14,542 bases of DNA. Source: an uncultured Clostridia bacterium (GTDB lineage Bacteria; Bacillota; Clostridia; Christensenellales; Aristaeellaceae). The notes beneath the pieces are model-generated. The model worked only from the letters and a program-made list of their open reading frames with translations. It was not told the DNA's origin and did no database searches. The stretch lies in the NCBI GenBank assembly GCA_934643535.1, contig CAKUCE010000045.1:1-14542 (forward strand), given 5' to 3'. The translations under genes and the position numbers were made by a program. Shown piece after piece: positions 5,645-12,931 of the stretch; within the stretch, counting starts at the first letter, position 1; every line of letters begins with the position of its first letter.

Positions 5645-7873
5645 TCATCGGGCAATGGTAACGCCGTAGTACAAAAGCGCGTAGCCTTCCCCGGCGCGGA
5701 TCTCCAGCCCGCGCAATGCCCGGCCCGCTTCCAGCGGCAGACGCAGCAGATGAGCCGCATAGCGCTCCCGGTCCGGGTCGTTGATAAAGCGCAGCACACA
5801 GGGCGCGTTGGAGGCCACAGGACGGATGCGGGACGGGCCGAACCAGCCTGCGGCGGTCGTGACCTCAAGGCCGTTTCGCAGAGGAATGATCTGCCGTCCG
5901 CCGTCCGCATAGCAGACGACGCATTGCCCCGCTTCCTCGCCAAACGTCCCTTCGATGGGAAAGCCCTTGGGCATGCTGACGCTGCCTAGCAGGTACAGCG
6001 CCCGCCCAGAGCCGTCCAGCGGCAGAAAAACCTGCCCGGCGGCGGGACGCATCACGACCAGCGGCTTTTCCAGCAGCGATACGGGCAGGCTGCCCAGCCG
6101 GTCCGGCGTTTCCGGCAGAACCGGGCCGAAGCGCATCACCCGCAGCTTCCGCTCCCCGAAGACAAAACGGGGGATGGGCTGCGCGGCCAGCGCCATCATG
6201 TCGTCCCACGCGGCGGCCTGAGACGGCTCCGCTGCCGCAGCAGTCAGATGGAACGGTTCCAGAGCCGTCTCTTCCACCTGCGGGGGCAGGATCTCCAGAC
6301 GGCGGCATTCGGGCCGGGGCTGAGAGAAGGCGAGACATTTCTCCTGAAACACGGCGTAGTTCAGCAGCGGCCGCCGGAAGCGGTCTACCAGCGCCTCGCA
6401 TAAAAGCCCGTCATGGCAGGCAGGCGCGGCCCGGTTGAATTCGAACACCTCGGCCCAGCACCACAGAAACGCCCCTGCCAGCACCGGCTGATCGTCCGGG
6501 TTTTCCCAAAGGGCGCGCAGGGCATCCAGAAAGCGGCCGAACAGGTCAGGGTTGTTGAAAACGTGGTAGCCGCCCCATTCAGTGAACAAAAGCGGCTTGT
6601 CGTTCAGCTCCCGGGCGCTTTCCAGCATCCGTTCATCCGTCGGCGCATAGGGGTGCATGGTATAAAAATCCAGCCCGCATTCAGCAAAGTATTTGCGGGT
6701 CATGGGAATGTCCATGCAGTTGGCCCCGGACACCAGATGAACGGGGTCGTTCTCCCGGCAGACCTGGGCGGCGGCCCGGAGAAATTCCGGGGTGAAGATG
6801 CACTCGTTGAAGCTGAGCCAGAAGGCCACGCACACGTGGCTTCGATCCCGGAGAACCGTGCGGCGCATGACCTCCAGACTGCCGTCGAAGATCGCCTGAT
6901 TCTTCATGTCCGACCACCACAGGCCGGGCTCCTCGGAGACCATCAGGCCCAGCTCGTCCGCCAGTTCCAGAATATGGGGATGGTGAGGATAATGAACCAG
7001 ACGGACAAAATTGGCCCCCGCGGCCTTGATCATGGTCATGTCCCGCCGCATCTGCTCCCGGGTCAGCACATGGCCCTGATCGCCCCAAAGGTCATGACGG
7101 CATACGCCCATCAGAAAAAGGGGCCTGCCGTTCAGCAGGAAGCGCTTGCCATGGACCTTCAGTTCCTTGAAGCCCACCCGCTGAACCAGCCGGTCGCAGG
7201 GCGCGCCGTTTCGAATCAGCATGGTTTCCAGCGTGTACAGGGCGGGAACCTCCGGCGACCAAAGAAGGGGATTCGCCACCGGGAAGGAAAGTTCCTGTTC
7301 CGTCGTTTCCTTTGGGGCGGAGAGGGAAAACACGCGGCTGCAGGCGATGGAACCGTCCGGGGCCTTCAGGGTCAGGGAAATTCCGTCCGCTGCAGGGCCG
7401 TCGGCGGTCAGCTTCACATGGCACAGGGCGGAAGTATAGTCCGGCGACAGCTCCGTGCGGAAGAAAACATCCTCGATCCGGCTTTCATCCGTATAAACGA
7501 TTGACACGTCCCGGATGATGCCGCTGTAGTTTTCCCAGCCTTCCGCCGGGCCGAAGGCGGCGGACAGATCGCGGACGATCACACGCAGCTCGTTTTGAAG
7601 GGCGCGGAGCATCCCGGTAACTTCGAATTCATAGGGGACATAGGGGAGCATGACGCCCAGCTTTTCCCCGTTGAGGACGACGTCCGCCTCATAGGTGATT
7701 CCATCCAGCCGCACAAAGGCGCGGCGTCCGGCTGTACCGGCCGGCAGGTCAAAAAAGCGGCGGCATTCGGCAAACCCCACCGGAAAGTCGGCGTAGGGAA
7801 CCTGCCGTTGGATCCATGGGCCGTCCGCTGCACGATAGTCCCAGATCCCGTTCAGCGATTGAAGTTCGCGCAT
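5645..7873 (-). CDS. Glycoside hydrolase family 2 (beta-galactosidase/beta-glucuronidase type)
   Basis: 742 residues. GH2 enzymes are retaining exo-glycosidases that remove beta-galactose, beta-glucuronic acid, beta-mannose or arabinose. Domains in order: sugar-binding beta domain starting LNGIWDYR (7-130, with GIIRDVSIVY), an Ig-like domain (about 135-235), and the TIM barrel (240-515) beginning at GKRFLLNGRPLFLMGVCRHD. The acid/base is E357 in WLSFNE and the probable nucleophile E432 in FTEWGGYH. A further 225 residues after the barrel are not identified. No signal peptide is present, so it is cytoplasmic. The start at 7873 is set by GGAGG (complement of 7881-7885) 7 nt upstream; the in-frame ATG at 8035 would add 54 residues across the control region and was rejected. 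The exact sugar released is unknown; with xylan-type neighbours, galactose, glucuronate or arabinose are candidates. Confidence 0.88.
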   Translation of the reverse strand: MRELQSLNGIWDYRAADGPWIQRQVPYADFPVGFAECRRFFDLPAGTAGRRAFVRLDGITYEADVVLNGEKLGVMLPYVPYEFEVTGMLRALQNELRVIVRDLSAAFGPAEGWENYSGIIRDVSIVYTDESRIEDVFFRTELSPDYTSALCHVKLTADGPAADGISLTLKAPDGSIACSRVFSLSAPKETTEQELSFPVANPLLWSPEVPALYTLETMLIRNGAPCDRLVQRVGFKELKVHGKRFLLNGRPLFLMGVCRHDLWGDQGHVLTREQMRRDMTMIKAAGANFVRLVHYPHHPHILELADELGLMVSEEPGLWWSDMKNQAIFDGSLEVMRRTVLRDRSHVCVAFWLSFNECIFTPEFLRAAAQVCRENDPVHLVSGANCMDIPMTRKYFAECGLDFYTMHPYAPTDERMLESARELNDKPLLFTEWGGYHVFNNPDLFGRFLDALRALWENPDDQPVLAGAFLWCWAEVFEFNRAAPACHDGLLCEALVDRFRRPLLNYAVFQEKCLAFSQPRPECRRLEILPPQVEETALEPFHLTAAAAEPSQAAAWDDMMALAAQPIPRFVFGERKLRVMRFGPVLPETPDRLGSLPVSLLEKPLVVMRPAAGQVFLPLDGSGRALYLLGSVSMPKGFPIEGTFGEEAGQCVVCYADGGRQIIPLRNGLEVTTAAGWFGPSRIRPVASNAPCVLRFINDPDRERYAAHLLRLPLEAGRALRGLEIRAGEGYALLYYGVTIAR

Positions 7874-7930
7874 GGTGTTTCCTCCGTGTTGTTTGATGAG
7901 GTGTTTTGTATGATACCATAATTTCTCTAC

Positions 7931-7936
7931 ATTATA
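7931..7936 (-). promoter_or_regulatory. Candidate -10 element for the GH2/regulator operon
   Basis: The minus strand reads TATAAT here, 58 bp upstream of the GH2 start codon. No good -35 is found at 16-18 bp; TTGTGC lies 21 bp upstream, within the left arm of the inverted repeat. A perfect -10 without a -35, next to an operator-like repeat, fits an activator-dependent promoter, but this is inference. Confidence 0.4.
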
Positions 7937-7956
7937 TGTATCGGTGGAAAAATAAT

Positions 7957-7991
7957 TGCACAATCGTTTTATTACATTGCTCGATTGTGCA
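7957..7991. promoter_or_regulatory. Candidate operator: perfect 10-bp inverted repeat between divergent operons
   Basis: TGCACAATCG (7957-7966) and CGATTGTGCA (7982-7991) are exact inverse complements separated by 15 bp, a centre-to-centre distance of 25 bp. The right arm ends directly against the -35 of the permease promoter, and the left arm lies just upstream of the minus-strand TATAAT. This placement suits a regulator acting on both operons, most simply the PocR/AraC protein encoded in the leftward one. The binding protein is inferred. Confidence 0.55.
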
Positions 7992-8020
7992 TTGTCCAAG
8001 ACGCTCCTTATTGCTACAAT
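7992..8020 (+). promoter_or_regulatory. Promoter of the transporter/GH30 operon
   Basis: TTGTCC at 7992-7997 and TACAAT at 8015-8020 are separated by 17 bp, with TG one base upstream of the -10 (extended -10). The predicted start is near 8027, giving a leader of about 50 nt that ends with GGGAGG at 8064-8069. Confidence 0.7.
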
Positions 8021-8076
8021 CCAAGGCGTAGACAAACGCTGACGTTAACCAAATGCACAGACAGGGAGGTACTGAT

Positions 8077-9027
8077 ATGCGTTCCCATAAAGACAGGCTG
8101 GACAAGGGAGGGTTTTTCAGCAATCTTCGTTATGACGCTAAAAAGAATCCCATGCTACTGGTGATGATGATTCCCAGCGTCGCGTTTTTTCTGGTGTTCA
8201 ATTATCTGCCCATGGTCGGTATCTATTATGCCTTCACGGACTACAACGTGCGCAGGGGTCTGTTCGGCAGCCGCTTTGTGGGCCTGAACAATTTCAAGTT
8301 TCTGTTTTCCTCCGGCGCAGCATGGACGTTTACGGCCAATACCCTGCTGTATAACATTATTTTCATCGTGATCGGCACGGCGCTGCGCATCGCTTTTGCC
8401 ATCATGCTGGCGGAAATGAGTGCCAAGCTCTTCAAAAAGACCTGCCAGACGCTGATGTTCCTGCCGCACTTCGTGTCCATGGTGCTGGTGGGCACCATCT
8501 GCTTCGCCCTGTTCAACTCCAACGGCTTTATCAACAGCCTGCGGGTCACGCTGGGAATGGACAAGTTCTACTACTACGAAACGCCGTGGGTCTGGTACAT
8601 TCTGATCCCCATCGTGAACTTCTGGAAGACCACCGGCTACGGCACCGTGGTTTATCTCTCGGCCATTACAGGTATCAGCGATGATCTGTACGAGGCGGCC
8701 GATCTGGACGGCGCCACCTTCTGGCAGGAGATCATCCACATCACCCTGCCCTGCCTGCGGCCCACGATCGTTATTCTGTTCCTGATGAGTCTGGGCAATA
8801 TCATGCGCGGTCAGTTCGACCTGTTCTATCAGCTGGTGGGCAATGTGCCGCTGGTTCGGAACACCACCGAAATTATCGACACCTACGTGTTCCGCGCCGC
8901 TACCGAGACGTTCGATATCAGCCGCGGTACGGCGGTGGGCTTGTACCAGTCCGTGGTGGGTCTGCTGCTGGTGCTGGGCTCCAACGTGCTGGTGCGCAAG
9001 GTGGAGCCGGACATGGCGCTGTTCTGA
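8077..9027 (+). CDS. ABC transporter permease, LplB/YteP type
   Basis: 316 residues, an inner-membrane subunit of a CUT1-type carbohydrate importer related to LplB and YteP, which carry oligosaccharides such as pectin or aldouronate fragments. About six hydrophobic segments are visible, the first at roughly 26-53 (LLVMMIPSVAFFLVFNYLP). The EAA loop that contacts the ATPase reads EAADLDGA and ends ITLP (206-225). The C-terminal end is VRKVEPDMALF. The start at 8077 lies 7 nt after GGGAGG; the in-frame ATG at 8053 is upstream of that site and was rejected. First gene of its operon, immediately before its partner permease. No ATPase gene is present; these systems commonly share a general MsmX-type ATPase encoded elsewhere. 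Confidence 0.92.
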   Translation: MRSHKDRLDKGGFFSNLRYDAKKNPMLLVMMIPSVAFFLVFNYLPMVGIYYAFTDYNVRRGLFGSRFVGLNNFKFLFSSGAAWTFTANTLLYNIIFIVIGTALRIAFAIMLAEMSAKLFKKTCQTLMFLPHFVSMVLVGTICFALFNSNGFINSLRVTLGMDKFYYYETPWVWYILIPIVNFWKTTGYGTVVYLSAITGISDDLYEAADLDGATFWQEIIHITLPCLRPTIVILFLMSLGNIMRGQFDLFYQLVGNVPLVRNTTEIIDTYVFRAATETFDISRGTAVGLYQSVVGLLLVLGSNVLVRKVEPDMALF

Positions 9028-9045
9028 GAAAGGAGGCTGGTCACT

Positions 9046-9942
9046 ATGGAAATGCGCAGAAAATCCAATCGGGGCTACCGGGTGTTCAACCGGGTCTCCA
9101 CGTTGCTGGTCGGGCTGTTCGCGTTGCTGTGCCTGCTTCCCTTCCTGCTTTTGCTGATCGGTTCCTTTACGGATAACGATGTGGTCGTCCGCAACGGTTA
9201 CTCCTTCTTCCCGCAAAAATGGAGCGTGGACAGCTATGTATATCTGTTCCGCAATCCGCAGGGCCTGATCAACGCCTATAAGGTGACGATCATCACCACG
9301 CTGGCGACCACGGTCTTCGGTCTGTTTCTGACGGCCATGACCGGCTACGCCCTATCCCGGCAGGACTTCCGCAGCCGCAACGTGTTCTCCTTCATGTTCT
9401 ACTTCACGCAGCTGTTTGGCGGCGGTCTGATCCCGTGGTACATGGTCATCACCCAGTATCTGGGAATGCGGGACACCATGTGGGCGCTGATCGTTCCATC
9501 CCTTCTGAGCAGCTACAACATCCTGCTGATGCGGAATTTCATCAAGCAGTGCGTGCCCAACGAGGTGGTGGAATCCGCCCGGATCGACGGCGCGGGCGAC
9601 CTGCGCATCTTCGTGCAGATCGTGCTGCGGCTGGCCACGCCCGCGCTGGCCACCATCGGCCTGTTCATCGCCCTGGGCAAGTGGAACGACTGGTATTCCT
9701 CCATGCTGTTCATCAAGACCGAGTCCAAGCACACGCTGCAGTATTACCTCTACCGCATGGTCAACATGGCCAACGCCATCAAGAGCATGCAGCAGGCGGG
9801 CGTGAGTACGGACGTGAAGCTGCCCTCCGAAACGCTGAAAATGGCCATGGCCATTGTGGCTACCGGACCGGTGGTGCTGGTTTATCCCTTCGTGCAGCGC
9901 TATTTCGTCAAAGGCCTGACCGTGGGCGCGGTCAAGGGCTGA
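9046..9942 (+). CDS. ABC transporter permease, LplC/YtcP type
   Basis: 298 residues, the second membrane subunit of the same importer. It has the short basic N-terminus and first membrane segment (about 17-40) of the LplC/YtcP group, followed by the periplasmic-loop motif GSFTDNDVVVRNGYSFFP. The EAA-like loop reads VESARIDGAGD (175-185), followed by PALATIGLF. The protein ends QRYFVKGLTVGAVKG, a common ending in this group. AGGAGG at 9031-9036 lies 9 nt before the start; a second ATG at 9052 is possible. It follows the first permease by 18 bp and should form a heterodimer with it. Confidence 0.93.
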   Translation: MEMRRKSNRGYRVFNRVSTLLVGLFALLCLLPFLLLLIGSFTDNDVVVRNGYSFFPQKWSVDSYVYLFRNPQGLINAYKVTIITTLATTVFGLFLTAMTGYALSRQDFRSRNVFSFMFYFTQLFGGGLIPWYMVITQYLGMRDTMWALIVPSLLSSYNILLMRNFIKQCVPNEVVESARIDGAGDLRIFVQIVLRLATPALATIGLFIALGKWNDWYSSMLFIKTESKHTLQYYLYRMVNMANAIKSMQQAGVSTDVKLPSETLKMAMAIVATGPVVLVYPFVQRYFVKGLTVGAVKG

Positions 9943-9958
9943 TCCTCCTTGCTTATTA

Positions 9959-9973
9959 GCGGTCAAAGACCGC
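9959..9973 (+). other. Short hairpin between permease and binding-protein genes
   Basis: GCGGTC, AAA and GACCGC form a 6-bp stem with a 3-nt loop in the 67-bp gap. No T-run follows, so it is not a terminator. It could mark an mRNA processing or stability site ahead of the highly expressed binding-protein cistron. Confidence 0.4.
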
Positions 9974-10009
9974 CGATAGATATTCATTCAAAGAAAGGAA
10001 GTCTCTGGA

Positions 10010-11497
10010 ATGAAGAAACTCATCTCTCTGGTACTGGTTCTCATGCTGGCTCTGTCCCTCGTTCCCGCCGCCGTGGCTGAAGCGAAGGAGCCCGTCCATC
10101 TGGTAACCATCTCCGCCGGCAGCAAGCCCGTCGGATACGACGCGGTCATGGAAGCCGCCAACGCTTACTCCGCCGAAAAGTACGGCATCACCATCGAAGT
10201 CCGCTTCCTGGACTGGGACCCCAAAACCACCTATCCCATCATCATGAACACCGGCGACGGCGTTGACATGGTGTGGTATTCCTCCTGGCCGGGCTCTCCC
10301 GACTACGCCCGTCAGGGTGCCTTCATGGAGCTGGAAGACTACCTGGAGCTGCCTGAATACGCCGATTTGAAGAACGCTATCAGCGAGACCGCCTGGAACG
10401 ACGTGAAGATCGACGGCCACATCTACTGCATCCCCGCTCCCGAAACCACCTACGCCGCCAACAACGGTATCATCTACCGCTCCGACCTGTGCGAAAAGCT
10501 GGACCTGCCCGTGCCGAACACCGTCGAGAACGCCGTGGCCTATCTGGAAGGCGTGAAGGCCGCTTACCCGGATGTGAATCCTCTGTGCACCGCGTTCACC
10601 CGCGGCTATGACTTCGCCCGTCTGGAGCAGGTCGTCTGGGCTCCCGGCACTGTGAACTACGGTCTGGTGCCCGTTGGCTCCGCTGACAATCTGGTCAACT
10701 ACTACGCTTCCGACGCTCAGCTGGAAGATTACAAGCTCATCCGCTCTCTGGTGGAAAAGGGCATCGTCAGCCGCGACCTGCAGAACGATACGGTGGCTGC
10801 CGACGAAAAGCTGAAGGCCGGCACCGCCATGATGGAAATCGGCCATCTGGACAACTTCATCGGCCGCTACAGCGCGTTGGAAAACGCCAAGGCCGAGGAT
10901 CCCTCCAAGGCTGACTGGACGCTGGACTTCATCCCCTTCAACGTGGCTCAGGGCTACGTGCTGCAGGATGCTGCCACCACCGTCAACGCCACGGGTATCA
11001 GCTTCGCTTACCCCGATCACATCAAGGAATCCCTGACCTACATTCAGGCCGTGCTGACCGATCCCACCCTGCATCACCTCATCCGTTACGGTATCGAGGG
11101 CGTGCACTACGAACTGGACGAGAACGGCAACTACGTCAACCTGTCCGAGGACTTCGGTCCCTGCGGTCTGTCCACCTGGAACTGGCGTTCTGACGCTCTG
11201 AGCCTGGAAGGCGGCAACAGCGTCGGCGACGTTAAGCGCCGCGAGATCCTGGATCAGTACAAGGCCTGCGAAGCCCTGACCTGCGCTTTCACCTTCGACC
11301 GCACCAGCGTGGAGGACGAAGTGTCCAATTTCCAGCTCGTGGTCGATCAGTACCTCAAGCCCCTCCAGTACGGTCTGGTAGAGGATGTGGAAGCCGGTCT
11401 GCAGACCTTCCGCGACAAGGCGGAAGAAGCCGGTGTCAGCAAGATTCAGGAAGAATACACCCGTCAGTACACCGAATGGCTGGCCAACAACAAGTAA
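10010..11497 (+). CDS. Extracellular solute-binding protein of the oligosaccharide importer (LplA type)
   Basis: 495 residues, the substrate-capturing part of the importer. A Sec signal peptide is clear: MKK, a hydrophobic core (LISLVLVLMLALSLVP), then AAVAEA with probable cleavage after A23 or A25. No lipobox cysteine is present, unlike most Gram-positive binding proteins. The mature part has features of family 1 sugar-binding proteins, such as GDGVDMVWY (82-90), FMELEDYLE and IYCIPAPE. Length fits the LplA group, which binds larger oligosaccharides. AAAGGAAG lies upstream of the start. All 15 arginines use CGC or CGT, while neighbouring genes use CGG often, which suggests strong expression. 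Hairpins lie on both sides of the cistron. The ligand is unknown. Confidence 0.9.
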   Translation: MKKLISLVLVLMLALSLVPAAVAEAKEPVHLVTISAGSKPVGYDAVMEAANAYSAEKYGITIEVRFLDWDPKTTYPIIMNTGDGVDMVWYSSWPGSPDYARQGAFMELEDYLELPEYADLKNAISETAWNDVKIDGHIYCIPAPETTYAANNGIIYRSDLCEKLDLPVPNTVENAVAYLEGVKAAYPDVNPLCTAFTRGYDFARLEQVVWAPGTVNYGLVPVGSADNLVNYYASDAQLEDYKLIRSLVEKGIVSRDLQNDTVAADEKLKAGTAMMEIGHLDNFIGRYSALENAKAEDPSKADWTLDFIPFNVAQGYVLQDAATTVNATGISFAYPDHIKESLTYIQAVLTDPTLHHLIRYGIEGVHYELDENGNYVNLSEDFGPCGLSTWNWRSDALSLEGGNSVGDVKRREILDQYKACEALTCAFTFDRTSVEDEVSNFQLVVDQYLKPLQYGLVEDVEAGLQTFRDKAEEAGVSKIQEEYTRQYTEWLANNK

Positions 11498-11522
11498 GTC
11501 TTCGGTCGTAAACAACCCTTCC

Positions 11523-11551
11523 GTCCCCGGCAGCTCCTCGCTGCCGGGGAC
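11523..11551 (+). other. Strong hairpin after the binding-protein gene, probable mRNA stabiliser
   Basis: GTCCCCGGCAGC (11523-11534), loop TCCTC and GCTGCCGGGGAC (11540-11551) form a perfect GC-rich 12-bp stem. What follows is AATGTTC, with no T-run on either strand, so it is not a standard intrinsic terminator. Hairpins at this position, as known between binding-protein and permease genes of sugar operons, protect the upstream mRNA and lower expression of what follows. Confidence 0.65.
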
Positions 11552-11611
11552 AATGTTCATCAGCAATTCATTTCACCGGCCGCAAACAGGCCGAAAGGAA
11601 GAAAAGCGGCA

Positions 11612-12904
11612 ATGAAAACCAATTCAAGCACTTCATCGATTCCATCCATCCAATGGAGCGAAACCATTCCCGCAGTGGGAAAATATGACGTGATCGTGGC
11701 AGGCGGCGGCATTTCCGGCGTGGCGGCGGCGCTTTCCGCTGCAAGGCTGGGCAAAAGCACCCTGCTTCTGGAGAAAAACACGGCGCTGGGCGGACTGGCG
11801 ACCATCGGCCTCATCAATTTCTGGGTGCCTCTGTGCAACGGCCGGGGCAAACAGATCATCAAGGGCATGGCCGAGGAGCTGCTGCGGCTGTCGATCCGCT
11901 ACGGTTTCGATTCACTGTCCGACGAGTGGAAAAACGGCGAGCCGGATCACCCGACCACCAACCGCTACGTTACCCGCTACTCCATCGGCCTGTTCGCCCT
12001 GGCGCTGGTTGACCTGCTTCATTCCAGCGGCGTGAAGATCCTTTACGACTCCGTGGTTTCCCAACCCGTTATGGAGGGCGGACATTGCAGGGGTCTGATC
12101 GTGGACGGCAAGTCGGGCCGTCAGTTTTACGAAGCCGGCATGGTGGTGGATGCGACCGGCGATGCGGACGTGCTGCTGCGGGCAGGAGTCCCCACGGTGG
12201 ACGGCGAAAACTTCTTTACCATGGTGGCCTACGGTACCGATCTGGCCCATTGCAGGCAGGCCGTGGAGAAGAACGACGTGGGTCTGGCCTGCGTGTCCTA
12301 CCACGGCGGCAACGCTTCGCTGTACGGACAGGATCATCCGGCAGATATGCCCAGGTTCCCCGGCGCGTCCGTGGAGGTTGTCAGCGATTATCTGATTCAG
12401 AATCAGCTCAAGCTGTTTGAGAAGGTGAAGGATCAGCCACGGATGGAGCGGGACGTGCAGTACCTGCCCGCCGAGGCCCAGCTGCGCACCACCCGCCATA
12501 TCGACGGCGATGCCACCTTGACCATGGACGATCTGTACCGCCATCAGGAAACCTCCATCGGGGCCATTTGCGACTTTGACCATCGGGATCGGCTGTTTGA
12601 GGTGCCCTTCGGCACGCTGGTGAAGCACGGCTTCGACAACCTGCTGACCTGCGGCCGCAGCGCTTCCGCTTCCGGCTGGGGCTGGGACGTGCTGCGGGTG
12701 ATTCCGCCCGCCGTGCTGACCGGTCAGGCAGCCGGAATTGCCGCCGCGCTGGCGCTGGACGAGAAAAAGCCCGTTTACGACGCGCCTGTGCCCGCAATTC
12801 AGAAGGTGCTGGCCGATACCGGCGTCATCATCCATTTTGACGACGCTTGGGTGCCCGCCGACCGGAACGCCGAAACCTTTGCGCAGACCGAGGGCCATCT
12901 CTGA
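11612..12904 (+). CDS. FAD-dependent oxidoreductase
   Basis: 430 residues. The N-terminal FAD-binding Rossmann site is clear: VIVAGGGISG (28-36 region), E54 after the second strand, then GGLATIGLINFW. A second family motif VVDATGDAD lies at 178-186, and the C-terminal FAD loop CGRSASASGWGWDVLRVIPP with GQAAGIAAAL at 371-380. This fits the FAD_oxidored family often found beside glycan genes in anaerobes, whose substrates are mostly unknown. No signal peptide is visible; residues 1-25 are a polar extension. The probable ribosome site AAAGGAAG lies upstream, and the gene is 114 bp after the binding-protein gene. It may oxidise or reduce a sugar or sugar acid from the imported glycan, which is inference only. 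Confidence 0.85.
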   Translation: MKTNSSTSSIPSIQWSETIPAVGKYDVIVAGGGISGVAAALSAARLGKSTLLLEKNTALGGLATIGLINFWVPLCNGRGKQIIKGMAEELLRLSIRYGFDSLSDEWKNGEPDHPTTNRYVTRYSIGLFALALVDLLHSSGVKILYDSVVSQPVMEGGHCRGLIVDGKSGRQFYEAGMVVDATGDADVLLRAGVPTVDGENFFTMVAYGTDLAHCRQAVEKNDVGLACVSYHGGNASLYGQDHPADMPRFPGASVEVVSDYLIQNQLKLFEKVKDQPRMERDVQYLPAEAQLRTTRHIDGDATLTMDDLYRHQETSIGAICDFDHRDRLFEVPFGTLVKHGFDNLLTCGRSASASGWGWDVLRVIPPAVLTGQAAGIAAALALDEKKPVYDAPVPAIQKVLADTGVIIHFDDAWVPADRNAETFAQTEGHL

Positions 12905-12931
12905 CGGCAGACCTAACGTCGAAAGGACAGG

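Noticed and set aside
7874..8035. 54-residue N-terminal extension of the GH2 protein
   Set aside because: It would run through the divergent promoter and operator region; GGAGG placed 7 nt before 7873 fixes the later start.
8031..8038. GACAAACG shared by the leaders of the permease and GH3 transcripts (also 14416-14423)
   Set aside because: An 8-base match with different flanks is expected by chance at this length.
8155..9216. 353-codon minus-strand ORF opposite the permeases
   Set aside because: Very Gln/His-rich translation, the reverse of hydrophobic membrane codons; not a real protein.
9956..11566. 536-codon minus-strand ORF opposite the solute-binding protein
   Set aside because: Mirror of a strongly codon-biased gene; Val/Gly/His-rich with no family signature.
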